38,373 bases of DNA from Dietzia alimentaria 72 (lineage in GTDB: Bacteria > Actinomycetota > Actinomycetes > Mycobacteriales > Mycobacteriaceae). Under the pieces are notes generated by a model. The model saw only the letters and a program-made list of their open reading frames with translations, searched no databases and was not told the origin of the DNA. The stretch is taken from positions 1 through 38,373 of the forward strand of contig NZ_AGFF01000025.1 of assembly GCF_000226215.1 (NCBI RefSeq), in the 5' to 3' direction. Each line of letters opens with the position of its first letter. The first letter of the stretch is position 1. This document shows, piece after piece, positions 1 through 8,181 of the stretch. A program made the translations under genes and the position numbers.

Positions 1-134
1 ACCACTCCACGGGACTTACCCCGCCGGGTCGCCGGGCGAACGTCCAGGACTGACCCGATGTGGGTGCGAACGGCGACCTTAGAGCACTGCGCGTCCAGTA
101 GGTCAACCATCGCCGTCGTCTATCGTTCGGCGTA

Positions 135-1307
135 ATGCTTGAGGAATCCGCGTTCACACGTGGCGCCCAGCTACGTCTGGGCCTACACGTGCTCATTGTC
201 GTTCTGGCGCTGATCGTCCTACTGCGTGCGGTGCTGCTTTCGGAGGCGTCGGCGGGGTTGATCGGTGCGCTGACCGCGCTGTTTGTTGTTGTCTACATCG
301 TAGGTGCCAGTTCGTTGCGTGCTCCGGCCGCGCGTTTCGCTTGGTTTGCGTCATTGTGTGCAGTGTGGGTGGCGATGGCGTTTATTGGCGCCGACGCGGC
401 GTACGTATCGTTCGGGCTCATCCTGCTCTTCATGACCGAGGTGCCGCTCTTGCCAGCGGTGTCTGTCGTGGCGGTAATCACCGGTGTCAACGTGCTGATC
501 GGCGTCTACACCAGCGGACAGTGGGGCGGCGCAATGGTCGGGTCGTTGCTCGGGGCTGTGGTCGGCATCGTTGTCGGGCTCGGCTTTCGGGTGTTGTTTC
601 ATGAGACGGAGCGCCGGCAGCAACTAATCGAAGATTTGCATCGAACTCGAGCAGAGCTGGCGGAAACCGAACGCTCCGCGGGCAAACTGGCCGAACGTGA
701 GCGGTTGGCCAGCGAGATTCACGACACCGTCGCGCAGGGGCTGAGCAGCATTCATATGCTGTTGCGCGCCGCTGAAGCAGAGAACCTGCCCCCGGGAGCT
801 GCGAATAAAATCGTCATGGCTCGGCGGACCGCGTTGGCAGGATTGGCTGACGCCAGACGTCTAGTCGCGGCTCTCTCGCCCTCCGATCTAGAGGGCAATT
901 CGCTTGCCGACGCGTTGGGCAGGGTGTGCGAGCGAGCGGCGGCTGGGACGGTTGACGTTCGACTCCGTGTCGACGGGCAGCCGGTTTCCTTGCAGATGCC
1001 GTTGGAGTCGGCCCTGGTACGGCTTGTTCAGGGAGCGGTCTCAAACGTGGTGCGCCATGCCGATGCCAACCACGCCGTAGTCACCCTCAGCTACGGTGCC
1101 GACGCCGTACATCTGGACGTGGTCGATGACGGGCAGGGCTTTGATGCCACCCTCCTCGACGACCCGTCCGCGCACAATTTTGGGCTCAACGCCATGCGGA
1201 ACCGTGTCGAGCAACTCGACGGGCAGTGGTTCATCGAATCGGAGCCCGGCCACACCGCGGTGTCGGTGACGTTTCCGCTCGCACAGCAAGGGGAGGAATA
1301 CCGTTGA
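135..1307 (+). CDS. Sensor histidine kinase, NarL/HisKA_3 type
   Basis: Membrane sensor kinase that should autophosphorylate on His and pass phosphate to the adjacent response regulator. The 390-aa protein has about six hydrophobic segments within residues 15-155. A short charged helical linker follows, then the HisKA_3 box ERERLASEIHDTVAQG with the phospho-acceptor at His196. The C-terminal HATPase has an N-box (VSNVVRHAD) and a G1 box (DVVDDGQGFD, about residues 328-337), then GLNAMRNRVEQLDG. All catalytic boxes look intact. There is no large extracytoplasmic loop, so the signal is probably sensed in or near the membrane. The stop overlaps the start of the response regulator gene, which indicates translational coupling. 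The ligand cannot be inferred. Confidence 0.93.
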   Translation: MLEESAFTRGAQLRLGLHVLIVVLALIVLLRAVLLSEASAGLIGALTALFVVVYIVGASSLRAPAARFAWFASLCAVWVAMAFIGADAAYVSFGLILLFMTEVPLLPAVSVVAVITGVNVLIGVYTSGQWGGAMVGSLLGAVVGIVVGLGFRVLFHETERRQQLIEDLHRTRAELAETERSAGKLAERERLASEIHDTVAQGLSSIHMLLRAAEAENLPPGAANKIVMARRTALAGLADARRLVAALSPSDLEGNSLADALGRVCERAAAGTVDVRLRVDGQPVSLQMPLESALVRLVQGAVSNVVRHADANHAVVTLSYGADAVHLDVVDDGQGFDATLLDDPSAHNFGLNAMRNRVEQLDGQWFIESEPGHTAVSVTFPLAQQGEEYR

Positions 1308-1939
1308 TCCGGCTGATGCTCGCAGACGACCATGTGATCGTTCGCGCCGGGCTCAGGGCGCTGCTCGATCTTCATTCGAATGAAGTCTCCATCGTTGCCG
1401 AAGCCTCCACAGGTCAACAAGCAGTTGAACTGTGCCGGGACGAGACGATTGACCTCGTACTCATGGACCTGCGATTCGGCACCGGACTGAGCGGCGTAGA
1501 AGCAACCAGACAGATCCGCTCCCAGCCGGATGCTCCGCGGGTACTGGTAGTGACGAACTACGACACCGACGCCGAGATTCTGCACGCAATCGAGGCCGGC
1601 GCCAGCGGTTATCTCCTCAAGGACACCGCCCCGGCCGAACTTTTCACGGCGATCGTCTCAGCAGCAGGGGGTGCGAGCGCACTGTCACCCTCGGTGGCCT
1701 CGAAGCTGATGGCGCAGATGAGCGCGGTGGCCCCGACCCTCACCCCACGTGAGATTCAGGTGTTGGAGGCTGTCGCGGCAGGCTTCTCCAATAAAGAGAT
1801 AGCTCGTCGGATGTTCCTCAGCGAGGGCACGGTCAAGACGCATCTGACGAACACTTTCGGCAAGTTAGATGTGCGATCCAGAACCGCAGCTGTGGCGAAG
1901 GCACGGGCACGGGGGATCATCGACGGCACCTTCGACTAG
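1304..1939 (+). CDS. Response regulator, NarL/LuxR family
   Basis: Partner of the upstream kinase. A 211-aa protein with an N-terminal receiver domain: acidic pair in LADDHV, phospho-acceptor Asp55 in LVLMDLRFG, conserved Lys in YLLKDTAP. A C-terminal LuxR helix-turn-helix follows (LTPREIQVLEAVAAGFSNKEI then EGTVKTHL). I chose the TTG at 1304. It follows GGGGAGGAA at 1290-1298 and overlaps the kinase stop as TTGA, and the receiver begins immediately after it. An ATG at 1226 in the same frame lies deep inside the kinase gene and would add 26 residues unlike a receiver. The nearest downstream candidates for control are the DUF2871-DUF3817-MMPL genes. Confidence 0.93.
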   Translation: MIRLMLADDHVIVRAGLRALLDLHSNEVSIVAEASTGQQAVELCRDETIDLVLMDLRFGTGLSGVEATRQIRSQPDAPRVLVVTNYDTDAEILHAIEAGASGYLLKDTAPAELFTAIVSAAGGASALSPSVASKLMAQMSAVAPTLTPREIQVLEAVAAGFSNKEIARRMFLSEGTVKTHLTNTFGKLDVRSRTAAVAKARARGIIDGTFD

Positions 1940-2055
1940 ATCTACCGCCCAGCCCAACGGTCGAGTGCTGCCTATGTAGGTATCGGCTACTCGTGGCTCC
2001 AGACGGCGCCGCCCCGTGCGGGCTCTATCTAAAGTCGTAGAAGAAACAGGCCGTT

Positions 2056-2073
2056 CGTCAGATCCGTCAGAGT
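2056..2073 (+). promoter_or_regulatory. Short tandem direct repeat upstream of the DUF2871 gene
   Basis: Two adjacent 9-bp units share CGTCAGA (2056-2064 and 2065-2073), 15 bp before the DUF2871 start. This could be a response-regulator half-site pair. It is short and close to the ribosome-binding region, so it may be chance. Confidence 0.2.
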
Positions 2074-2088
2074 GCGCGTTCCGGTGAG

Positions 2089-2562
2089 ATGGAAGGCGTG
2101 AAAACACTTGTCAATATCGCCTTCGGGTACGCCGTCGCGGGCCTGGCGTCAGGCCTGTATTACCGGGAGCTGACCAAGGCCCAGGACTTCGACGGTCCGA
2201 CCCAACTGTCCATCGTGCACACCCATTTCCTGGTACTCGGGGTGCTGTTCCTGCTGATTGTCGCCATTTTCGAGCGCCTCCTGGTGCTCTCGACCAGCCC
2301 GCTATACCGCTGGTTCACCGCGACCTTCCACACCGGCTTGATCCTCACGGTGGCTATGCAGCTCGTCCACGGGACCATGCAGGTCGTCGACCAGGATGCG
2401 TCGGCCGCGATTTCGGGTATCGCTGGGATCGGTCATGTCCTGCTGACCGTCGCCTTCGTCATCTTCTTCCTCACGCTTCGTACCGCAGTCGCGCGCGCGC
2501 CGGAAATTCGCGGCGGTCCCGCAATGGACAGCGCAGCAACGACTTCGGAGAGCGGGTCATGA
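2089..2562 (+). CDS. DUF2871 family membrane protein
   Basis: A 157-aa protein matching the DUF2871 pattern: N-terminal YAVAGLASGLYYRELTK, then QLSIVHTHFLVLGVLFLL with conserved histidines in VHTH, and a further hydrophobic segment with HGTMQ. About four membrane segments are visible, at roughly residues 5-22, 42-62, 75-98 and 110-130. The conserved His residues inside membrane helices would allow heme or metal binding, but the family has no established function that I know of. The ATG at 2089 is used, and a GTG nine bases later is an alternative. The gene is joined by an ATGA overlap to the DUF3817 gene and probably shares an operon with the MMPL exporter. Confidence 0.8.
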   Translation: MEGVKTLVNIAFGYAVAGLASGLYYRELTKAQDFDGPTQLSIVHTHFLVLGVLFLLIVAIFERLLVLSTSPLYRWFTATFHTGLILTVAMQLVHGTMQVVDQDASAAISGIAGIGHVLLTVAFVIFFLTLRTAVARAPEIRGGPAMDSAATTSESGS

Positions 2563-2948
2563 ATGGCCAGCCGCAACGCCCGGAGACGACATCGGATGCC
2601 CGCGTTCTCGTGCGAGCGTTCCGAATCGTGGCAACGCTGGAAGCGGTGACCTGGCTCGGCTTGCTGATTGGCATGTACTTCAAGTGGATAACCAAGAGCA
2701 CCGAGGCCGGCGTCCGTATCTTCGGCTCCCTGCACGGGGCGGTGTTCGTAGCATTCGTCGTGCTCTCAATCGCAATGTTCGTCCGGCTCCGCTGGCGCCT
2801 GCGGACCCTCCTGTTCGCGCTGGCCTCTTCCCTACCGCCGTTCGCCACGATCGCATTCGAGGCGTGGGCTGCCCGTACCGGGCGCTTCACACCGGGCGCG
2901 GACCGCGACTCCACCTCCCTGTCCCACGACCCGACGTCAGTGCGATGA
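2559..2948 (+). CDS. DUF3817 family membrane protein
   Basis: A 129-aa protein with the DUF3817 pattern: RAFRIVATLEAVTWLGLLIG, then a GSLHGAVFVAFV helix with a central His, then a third helix (LLFALASSLPPFATIAFE). Three membrane segments, no recognisable catalytic site. Proteins of this family are often small integral-membrane partners of transporters, but no defined role is known to me. Its ATG overlaps the stop of the DUF2871 gene (ATGA), and the MMPL gene starts 31 bp after its stop, so the three genes are very likely co-transcribed. Confidence 0.8.
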   Translation: MNGQPQRPETTSDARVLVRAFRIVATLEAVTWLGLLIGMYFKWITKSTEAGVRIFGSLHGAVFVAFVVLSIAMFVRLRWRLRTLLFALASSLPPFATIAFEAWAARTGRFTPGADRDSTSLSHDPTSVR

Positions 2949-2979
2949 ACGCATTCCAGTCGAGGATGGTTGCCACAAA

Positions 2980-5133
2980 ATGACATCACGCTTCATGAAC
3001 GCTCTCTTCGGATCACGGCGACGGGCCGGAATCGTCGTACTTCTCTGGCTCATCCTGGTGGGCGCTCTGGCAAGTGCGGCCCCCGCCTTGGAGGACGTTG
3101 AAAAAAACGCTGGAGCAAACGACCCGCCCCCGTCATCGCAATCCATGCAGGCCGCCGAACTCGCTGCCCGCCAATTCCCCCGCAATGAGGGCACCCCTGC
3201 GATCGTCGTCGTGCGCGGAGCCGACGCAGCGGCGACGGCATCGGCCGTGGATAGGATCGTCACGAGCATCGACGCCGCGAAAGCCGACAATCCCTCAATC
3301 GCCGCGACAGTCACCGCCAACAACCCGGGCGGCGACAACCTACGCACCACTGACGGTGACAGTGAGATGATCATCGTCTCGCTGACGGGCGACCCGACCG
3401 ACGAGACGTTCCACAACACGGTCGGTGATCTCCGCGAATTAGTCAACGAGGCCGCCGGACCCGCTGATGCGGCGGTCACCGGGCCGGCAGGAATCGCCAC
3501 CGATACCGTGGAAGTGTTCAGCAGTGGCGACAGAATCCTCCTCCTCGGAACAATTCTGCTGGTCGCGATTATCCTCCTGGTGATCTATCGGTCGCCGATC
3601 CTCGTGCTTGTCGCGCTGGCCGGCGTCGGAGTCGCGATCCGACTCGCCGAAACAGTGGGCGCAATGATGTCCGACGCGGGATGGTTCGACATCAGCTCGC
3701 AAACCGCGTCGATCATGACCGTGCTGCTGTTCGGGGTCGGCACCGACTACGCACTGATCGTCACCGCCCGCTACCGTGAGGCCCTCGCGGAGGAAGCAGA
3801 TCGCTCCGCTGCCATGATGCGGGCGCTGCGAGGAGTGGCCGAGGCGATCTTGTCGAGTGTCTCGACGATCGTTCTTGCCGTGCTCGCTCTGCTCGCAGCG
3901 GTCTCGCCGGCCCTGCGCGGATTCGGCCCCTATCTCGCCCTGGGCGTCGCCTCGATGGGACTGGTCGCCTTCACCTTCACTCCCGCCCTCATGTTGCTGT
4001 TCGGAGGAAAACTCTTCTGGCCCTCGACACCCAAGGCTGCCGCGAGCCGCGCCACTGGCAAGCAATGGGATCGGATCGCAGATCTGGTTGACCGATCGCC
4101 GAAGACCGTCCTGGCCTCCACTCTCCTCGGGCTTCTCGTGATGACCGCCGGCCTGGCCGACTACCGCGAAAGCTACGACTTCATCAGCGGGTACCGCATC
4201 GACACGCAATCCGAATCCGGTCAGAACATGATCGCCGACGCGTTCGGCCCTGGGGAGATCGCACCATCGACCGTGTATGTCACCAACCCGTCTGAGGCGG
4301 AATCCTCCGCCGACTGGAACGAAATCGCTCGTGGTCTGGCGGACGTGGATGGGGTGGCCCGAGTAGGCGAGCATCCCGCGCTCAGCGTTGACGGATCAAC
4401 CGCAGCATTCCAAGTCACCTTCACCGACAATCCATACAGTCCTGAGGCAATGGACCGCGTAGACACCCTCGCGTCCGCTGCTCAGACTGCAGCGAACGGC
4501 GCGGGAATCGACGGTGCGCAGGTCCTCGTTGGCGGAGAAACAGCTCACTCCGCCGACATTCGGGCGGCGCTCAATCGCGACAATCTGGTCGTTGCCGCCC
4601 TGGTCCTTGTGATCGTCGGCGCGGTATTGGCACTACTGCTGCGATCCGTGCTCGCACCCGTGTACCTGATCGGAACACTGGTGCTGTCGTTCACTGCGAC
4701 ACTCGGGCTCACGACCTTCATTACTGTCACCGTGCTCGGTGACGAGGGGATCGGGAACCGCGTTGCGATCTACATCTTCGTGTTCTCGGTCGCGCTCGGT
4801 GTCGACTACACCATCTTCCTCATGAGCCGCTACAGGCAAGAGCTCTCGGCTTATCCACCACGGGCAGCCCTGCGGGTGGCACTTACCCGGTCGGGTGGAG
4901 TGATCTCATCCGCAGGACTGATTCTGGCAGCCACCTTCGCCGTACTGACCACCCAACCGATCCGAGAACTGTTCCAGTTCGGCCTCGCAATGGCGATCGG
5001 CATCCTGCTCGACACCTTCGTAGTCAGGCCCTTGTTGGTCCCCGCGATCATGCGACTACTCGGAAGTAGAGCGTTATGGCCGAGCGTGACTGAAGCCAGA
5101 GCGCAGACAGCGATGGAGCAATCCCACGTCTGA
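2980..5133 (+). CDS. MMPL family RND exporter
   Basis: A 717-aa proton-driven exporter of the MMPL/YdfJ type. It has the expected duplicated layout: one N-terminal membrane helix (residues 17-34), a periplasmic domain (about 40-180), five helices (about 185-360), then a second helix, periplasmic domain and five more helices. Each half has the conserved Asp-Tyr pair for proton relay, in FGVGTDYALIVTARYREA (Asp256-Tyr257) and ALGVDYTIFLMSRYRQE (Asp609-Tyr610). It is shorter than mycobacterial MmpL lipid exporters and lacks their long C-terminal tail, so it resembles ActII-3-like drug or lipid exporters. It ends a likely operon with the DUF2871 and DUF3817 genes and is followed by a strong hairpin. 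The substrate is unknown. Confidence 0.9.
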   Translation: MTSRFMNALFGSRRRAGIVVLLWLILVGALASAAPALEDVEKNAGANDPPPSSQSMQAAELAARQFPRNEGTPAIVVVRGADAAATASAVDRIVTSIDAAKADNPSIAATVTANNPGGDNLRTTDGDSEMIIVSLTGDPTDETFHNTVGDLRELVNEAAGPADAAVTGPAGIATDTVEVFSSGDRILLLGTILLVAIILLVIYRSPILVLVALAGVGVAIRLAETVGAMMSDAGWFDISSQTASIMTVLLFGVGTDYALIVTARYREALAEEADRSAAMMRALRGVAEAILSSVSTIVLAVLALLAAVSPALRGFGPYLALGVASMGLVAFTFTPALMLLFGGKLFWPSTPKAAASRATGKQWDRIADLVDRSPKTVLASTLLGLLVMTAGLADYRESYDFISGYRIDTQSESGQNMIADAFGPGEIAPSTVYVTNPSEAESSADWNEIARGLADVDGVARVGEHPALSVDGSTAAFQVTFTDNPYSPEAMDRVDTLASAAQTAANGAGIDGAQVLVGGETAHSADIRAALNRDNLVVAALVLVIVGAVLALLLRSVLAPVYLIGTLVLSFTATLGLTTFITVTVLGDEGIGNRVAIYIFVFSVALGVDYTIFLMSRYRQELSAYPPRAALRVALTRSGGVISSAGLILAATFAVLTTQPIRELFQFGLAMAIGILLDTFVVRPLLVPAIMRLLGSRALWPSVTEARAQTAMEQSHV

Positions 5134-5138
5134 GGGAG

Positions 5139-5189
5139 CGCCGCCAGAGTGCCCGCGCCTTTGTAGGCGTAGCGGGCACTCTGGCGGCG
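5139..5189 (+). terminator. Perfect 18-bp hairpin after the MMPL gene
   Basis: The arms at 5139-5156 and 5172-5189 are exact reverse complements. A nested GCCT/AGGC stem (5157-5160 with 5165-5168) lies inside the loop. There is no T-tract, as is common for actinobacterial intrinsic terminators. It begins 6 bp after the MMPL stop. Confidence 0.75.
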
Positions 5190-5387
5190 ATCGGCCCACC
5201 TGATCTCGAATACGCATTCGTCACCAGCCTGGGGTCACCGAAGGTGGCAGGCATTGGCGCCGGGTAAGCCCGTCGCTCGCGGCACCAATATAGCTGCGGT
5301 TTACGGAGCGAGCCTTGATCCCGCGGGTCCGGCCTGACGGTCTGGTGAAACGGTCGCGGGGCGCTCGGCGTGGCGGTGCGTGTCAAA

Positions 5388-6443
5388 TCAAATGAGACGT
5401 GCAGTGGTCGGTTGAGCTTGGCTAGTTTCGGGTGAGCGGGCGTCGGGGTCGTTGATGGTCACTTTCTCCGGTAGTCGGGGTGGTCGTGGTCGTCGGGTGA
5501 ACCGTTCGGGGTGCTTGGCATAGGCGGCATCCAGGACGAGCTGGCGACTGTCGCGGATGTGCTCGGCGGTGCCGTCGTGGACGCTGGCCGGGGTGTGCAG
5601 ACCAATCCCTGAGTGCCGGTGCTCGTGGTTGTACCAGCAGATGAATCGGTTCATCCAGGCCCTGGCGTGGCCGATGCTGGCGAACCGCTCGGGGTAGTCG
5701 GGTGTGTACTTCATGGTCTTGAACTGGGACTCGCTGTAGGGGTTGTCGTTGCTGGTCCGCGGCCGATTGTGGGATCGGGTGATGTCCAGGTCGCACAGCA
5801 GTGAGGCCAACGGTTTGGAGGTCATCGCCGCGCCCCCGTCGGCGTGCAAGTACCCCGGCGCCCGGCCCTGCTCAGCGATGGCGTCGGCGACCAGGTCCGC
5901 GGCGAGTTCGCCGTCTTCGACGGTCTCGATGCGCCACCCGACGACGTAGCGGGAGTAGATGTCGATGACGACGTAGGCGTGGTACCAGATTCCCTTGGCA
6001 GGGCCTCGCATTTTCGTGATGTCCCAGGTCCAGACGTCATTGGCGGCGTGCGCGATGAGTTCGGGGATCTTGCGCGGCGGGTGGGTGGCCTGCCGGCGGC
6101 GTTCACCGTTCATCCGCGCAGTGGCCAGGATCCGGTGCATGGTGCGCTGCGAGCAGTGGTACCGGCCGGCGTCGAGTTCGCGGGCCCAGACCTGGGCTAC
6201 CGACAGGTCGGCGTAGGCCTCGCTGGTCAGGACCGTCAGGATCGCCTCACGTTCGGTGGCGTTGAGCTCGGCCGGGTGCTGAGGTTTCGGGTGCGGACCG
6301 TACGGGCGCGGCGTGGGGTTCGCCTGCCGGTGATGGGTGGCTCGCGACCGCCCGACCAGGGCACATGCCCGCACCACACCTAGCAGCGTGGTCAGTAGCT
6401 GCGCGGTCTCGGCTTGCCAGGTGCGCCATGCCGCCCGGCTCAC
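5388..6443 (-). CDS. IS3-family transposase OrfB (DDE integrase domain)
   Basis: Catalytic half of the IS3 transposase, 351 aa. An HTH_21-like region is near residues 75-110 (AYADLSVAQVWAREL then CSQRTMHRIL). The RNase-H-fold integrase core has the three acidic residues in WTWDITKMRG, LHADGGAAM and NPYSESQFK, with exactly 35 residues between the second Asp and the Glu, the D(35)E spacing of the family. A conserved IS3 tail follows (WYNHEHRHSGIGLHTPASVH). It starts at a GTG overlapping the OrfA stop as GTGA and lies in the -1 frame relative to OrfA. Translation may therefore be coupled, or a fusion may form by frameshifting near the AAAAAC run just before the OrfA stop. No inactivating lesion is seen. 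Confidence 0.93.
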   Translation of the reverse strand: MSRAAWRTWQAETAQLLTTLLGVVRACALVGRSRATHHRQANPTPRPYGPHPKPQHPAELNATEREAILTVLTSEAYADLSVAQVWARELDAGRYHCSQRTMHRILATARMNGERRRQATHPPRKIPELIAHAANDVWTWDITKMRGPAKGIWYHAYVVIDIYSRYVVGWRIETVEDGELAADLVADAIAEQGRAPGYLHADGGAAMTSKPLASLLCDLDITRSHNRPRTSNDNPYSESQFKTMKYTPDYPERFASIGHARAWMNRFICWYNHEHRHSGIGLHTPASVHDGTAEHIRDSRQLVLDAAYAKHPERFTRRPRPPRLPEKVTINDPDARSPETSQAQPTTARLI

Positions 6444-6959
6444 TCCTTGTTTTTCCTGGAGAGTGCCTCCAAGAATGCGACACCTTTTCCCATGACCTCC
6501 AGCGCGGCGTCACGGTCGGCGATGACCTGGTCCTTTCGGGCGGCGTCCGACTCGAGCTTGCCGACCTGCTTTTCCAGCTCGGCGATACGCGCCTGCTCCG
6601 GCGATATGCCCGCTCGGGGCTTCTCCTTAGACACCCTGCCCAGTGTTCCGGCTTCGATCTGGGCCCGCCACTGTTTGACGCTGGAATCGTAGAGACCCTC
6701 GCGGCGCAGTACCTGACCCTTGGAGCCCGCCGGGGCCTGGTCGTACTCGGCGACGATCCGCCGCTTGTACTCCGCGGTGAACGTCCGCCGCGCCGACCGC
6801 CCGGCCCGCGGGGATTCCACCGCGGTCTGCTGCGTCGAGGCCGTCGCCGGTGCCTGCTCCGAGGCCTCCACGGCCCCCTCAGTAGTAGCGATGATCGTCA
6901 TGCTGGGTTCTCTTTCTACTCTTGCCCCAATCCCTCAACCAGCCAGCCCGGGTGTCTCA
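5393..6959 (-). mobile_element. IS3-family insertion sequence
   Basis: A complete-looking element of about 1.57 kb with intact OrfA and OrfB on the minus strand. The proposed ends read TGAGAC inward at 5393 and at 6959 (minus strand), giving TG...CA termini. Beyond the first six bases the terminal repeats diverge and I see no convincing target duplication, so the boundaries are tentative. The OrfB stop (5388-5390) would lie just outside the left end. The right end lies about 30 bp from the pentamer array that starts at 6990. Confidence 0.6.
6440..6901 (-). CDS. IS3-family transposase OrfA (HTH and leucine zipper)
   Basis: DNA-binding half of the transposase, 153 aa. After an Ala/Thr-rich leader of about 38 residues comes a transposase_8 helix-turn-helix (RRTFTAEYKRRIVAEYDQAP, then SSVKQWRAQIEAG). 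A coiled-coil with heptad leucines follows (ARIAELEKQVGKLESDAARK) and should mediate multimerisation with OrfB. It ends in SRKNKE. The ribosome-binding-like GGAG in the last codons probably drives reinitiation at the OrfB GTG. The full length and unbroken frame suggest the element could still be active. Confidence 0.9.
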   Translation of the reverse strand: MTIIATTEGAVEASEQAPATASTQQTAVESPRAGRSARRTFTAEYKRRIVAEYDQAPAGSKGQVLRREGLYDSSVKQWRAQIEAGTLGRVSKEKPRAGISPEQARIAELEKQVGKLESDAARKDQVIADRDAALEVMGKGVAFLEALSRKNKE

Positions 6960-6989
6960 ACTCAGTCTGGCGGATAGGGTGGCCTCAAA

Positions 6990-7110
6990 TTGTCACCGGC
7001 TGTCAGTGGCGAGGATCCTGCCAATCCTGTGACAATCGGCGACTGACAAACTAGTGACAAGGAGCTGGTGGGTCGGCAGCGTACTGACACTCTGTGTGCG
7101 AACCGACAAA
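6990..7110. repeat. TGTCA/TGACA pentamer array, copy A
   Basis: About 120 bp containing TGTCA at 6991 and 7001, then GTGACA at 7029, CTGACA at 7043, GTGACA at 7054, CTGACA at 7084 and AACCGACA at 7101. It aligns without any gap to copy B (offset 662 bp); by hand I count about 87 of 120 identical positions, concentrated in the pentamers. The weaker similarity begins near 6970. Two further TGTCA pentamers (7113, 7132) follow the aligned part. The arrangement suggests a multi-site protein-binding region. Confidence 0.7.
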
Positions 7111-7171
7111 TCTGTCAATTTCTCACGGCGCTGTCATGCGGGTCGCCGCAATCAGTCATCAATTCGACGGA

Positions 7172-7543
7172 TCAACGGTTTAGTGACCTCGCTGCGGCAT
7201 CGCCCTTGAACCCCGCATAGATGAGGACACTAAACGTCAACACGGCTACAGCGACCGCTGCAAAGGACGAGGCAACGGATGCGAAGCCCGTCACCACGCC
7301 TGTGACGAGTTGGATGAACAACCCCACAGCGGCGGTACACACAGTCCCTCGAAGGATCGGCTGGGAAACTTGGTGAGCCAGCTGCCACGCTTTGTCGCTG
7401 GACTGGGTTGCTCTCGTTCGAATTCCCACAATTGCATTGGGCTCATCTCCGACCATGCGCGGCATTATCGCGGCTATACCCCCGCCAAGAAGTGTTGACG
7501 AGGTGACTGAGACTGTCAGGATCAGCGATTCGGTTGCGTCCAT
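7172..7543 (-). CDS. SdpI-like small membrane protein
   Basis: A 123-aa protein with three apparent membrane segments (about residues 6-28, 64-85 and 92-113). The motif NAIVGIRTRATQSSDKAW at residues 36-53 resembles the conserved GxRT...S...W signature of the SdpI/YhfL family, followed by AHQVSQPIL. In Bacillus SdpI gives immunity to the SdpC toxin and sequesters a repressor. Actinobacterial relatives are of unknown function. I chose the ATG at 7543 because AAGGAGG lies seven bases upstream; the in-frame ATG at 7582 lacks this. The gene sits between two copies of a TGTCA/TGACA array, with copy B 109-229 bp upstream of its start. No toxin gene is visible nearby. Confidence 0.65.
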   Translation of the reverse strand: MDATESLILTVSVTSSTLLGGGIAAIMPRMVGDEPNAIVGIRTRATQSSDKAWQLAHQVSQPILRGTVCTAAVGLFIQLVTGVVTGFASVASSFAAVAVAVLTFSVLIYAGFKGDAAARSLNR

Positions 7544-7651
7544 CGCTCGCCTCCTTCTGGAGAGGTTTGTGACACCAAACACTATCGTCTAGGCCCACCT
7601 CGGGTAGCGGCGCTCCGGGGTCGGGATGCGCGCAGATCTGGTGATCTAGTG

Positions 7652-7772
7652 TTGTCACGCCGTGTCAGTAGCTCGGAAACTGTCAAACTCGTGACAATCG
7701 ACGGCTGACAGACTGGTGACAACGCACTGGTGGAACGGCCACCCACTGACAAGCTGATTGAGAACCGACATG
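7652..7772. repeat. TGTCA/TGACA pentamer array, copy B
   Basis: The second copy of the array. TGTCA occurs at 7653, 7663 and 7681, then GTGACA at 7691, CTGACA at 7705, GTGACA at 7716, CTGACA at 7746 and AACCGACA at 7763. Every element is at the same offset as in copy A (+662 bp); only the TGTCA at 7681 is degenerate in copy A (TGCCA at 7019). It lies upstream of the SdpI-like gene, so it could hold its promoter and operator sites. Confidence 0.7.
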
Positions 7773-8127
7773 CCGTCGCTATGTGGCCTGGATTGACGAG
7801 TTCGTATTCGAGTCTGTCGAGTTCTTTGCCAGCTGCGCACTAGGAACATTTGTGGGATTGCTTTCCCGAAAGCGGGGCAGAGGATTGGATGACCTGGCCC
7901 GTGGGGGCAACGTACGAGCTTAGGCGGGGAATGGTCGCGTAGAAGGTTACGGCTGCCCAGACGTCAGTACCGTTTCGCGGCTACTTTTGACGGGCTCAGC
8001 TGTGATGCCCGAGTTCTGGTAATTTGCACCCGCATGTCTCGTCGAACCGGGCGGCACGGCGAGAGTCGGTTGCCAAACCGGTGTTAGTAGCGTCCCCGAT
8101 ATTGTCAGTACTGAATCGGATCCCAGA

Positions 8128-8168
8128 TTTCCCGCCGCCTCCTCGGCTTGAAGAAGAAGTCGGCGGAA
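8128..8168 (-). terminator. Possible pstS terminator
   Basis: A CCGCCG/CGGCGG stem flanked by TTCC/GGAA-like bases with a long loop, 14 bp beyond the pstS stop. The loop is large, so this is only a weak candidate. Confidence 0.3.
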
Positions 8169-8181
8169 GATGCGGGGTATT

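Larger units (their letters stand above)
7544..8181. other. Non-coding stretch between the SdpI-like gene and pstS
   Basis: About 640 bp without a convincing gene; the short open frames here have no family features. It holds array copy B (7652-7772) and a weak candidate pstS terminator (8128-8168). The rest shows nothing I can assign. Confidence 0.5.

Noticed and set aside
1-134. A gene or RNA upstream of the kinase
   Set aside because: 134 bp with no convincing start, structure or motif; it probably holds only the promoter of the kinase gene.
3439-4374. A 311-codon minus-strand open frame inside the MMPL gene
   Set aside because: It is antisense to a conserved coding sequence, His/Asp/Gly-biased in composition, with no family pattern.
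5048-5386. A 112-codon minus-strand frame between the MMPL gene and the IS
   Set aside because: It overlaps the end of the MMPL gene and the terminator hairpin, with no family features. The remaining 5190-5387 sequence shows nothing I can assign.
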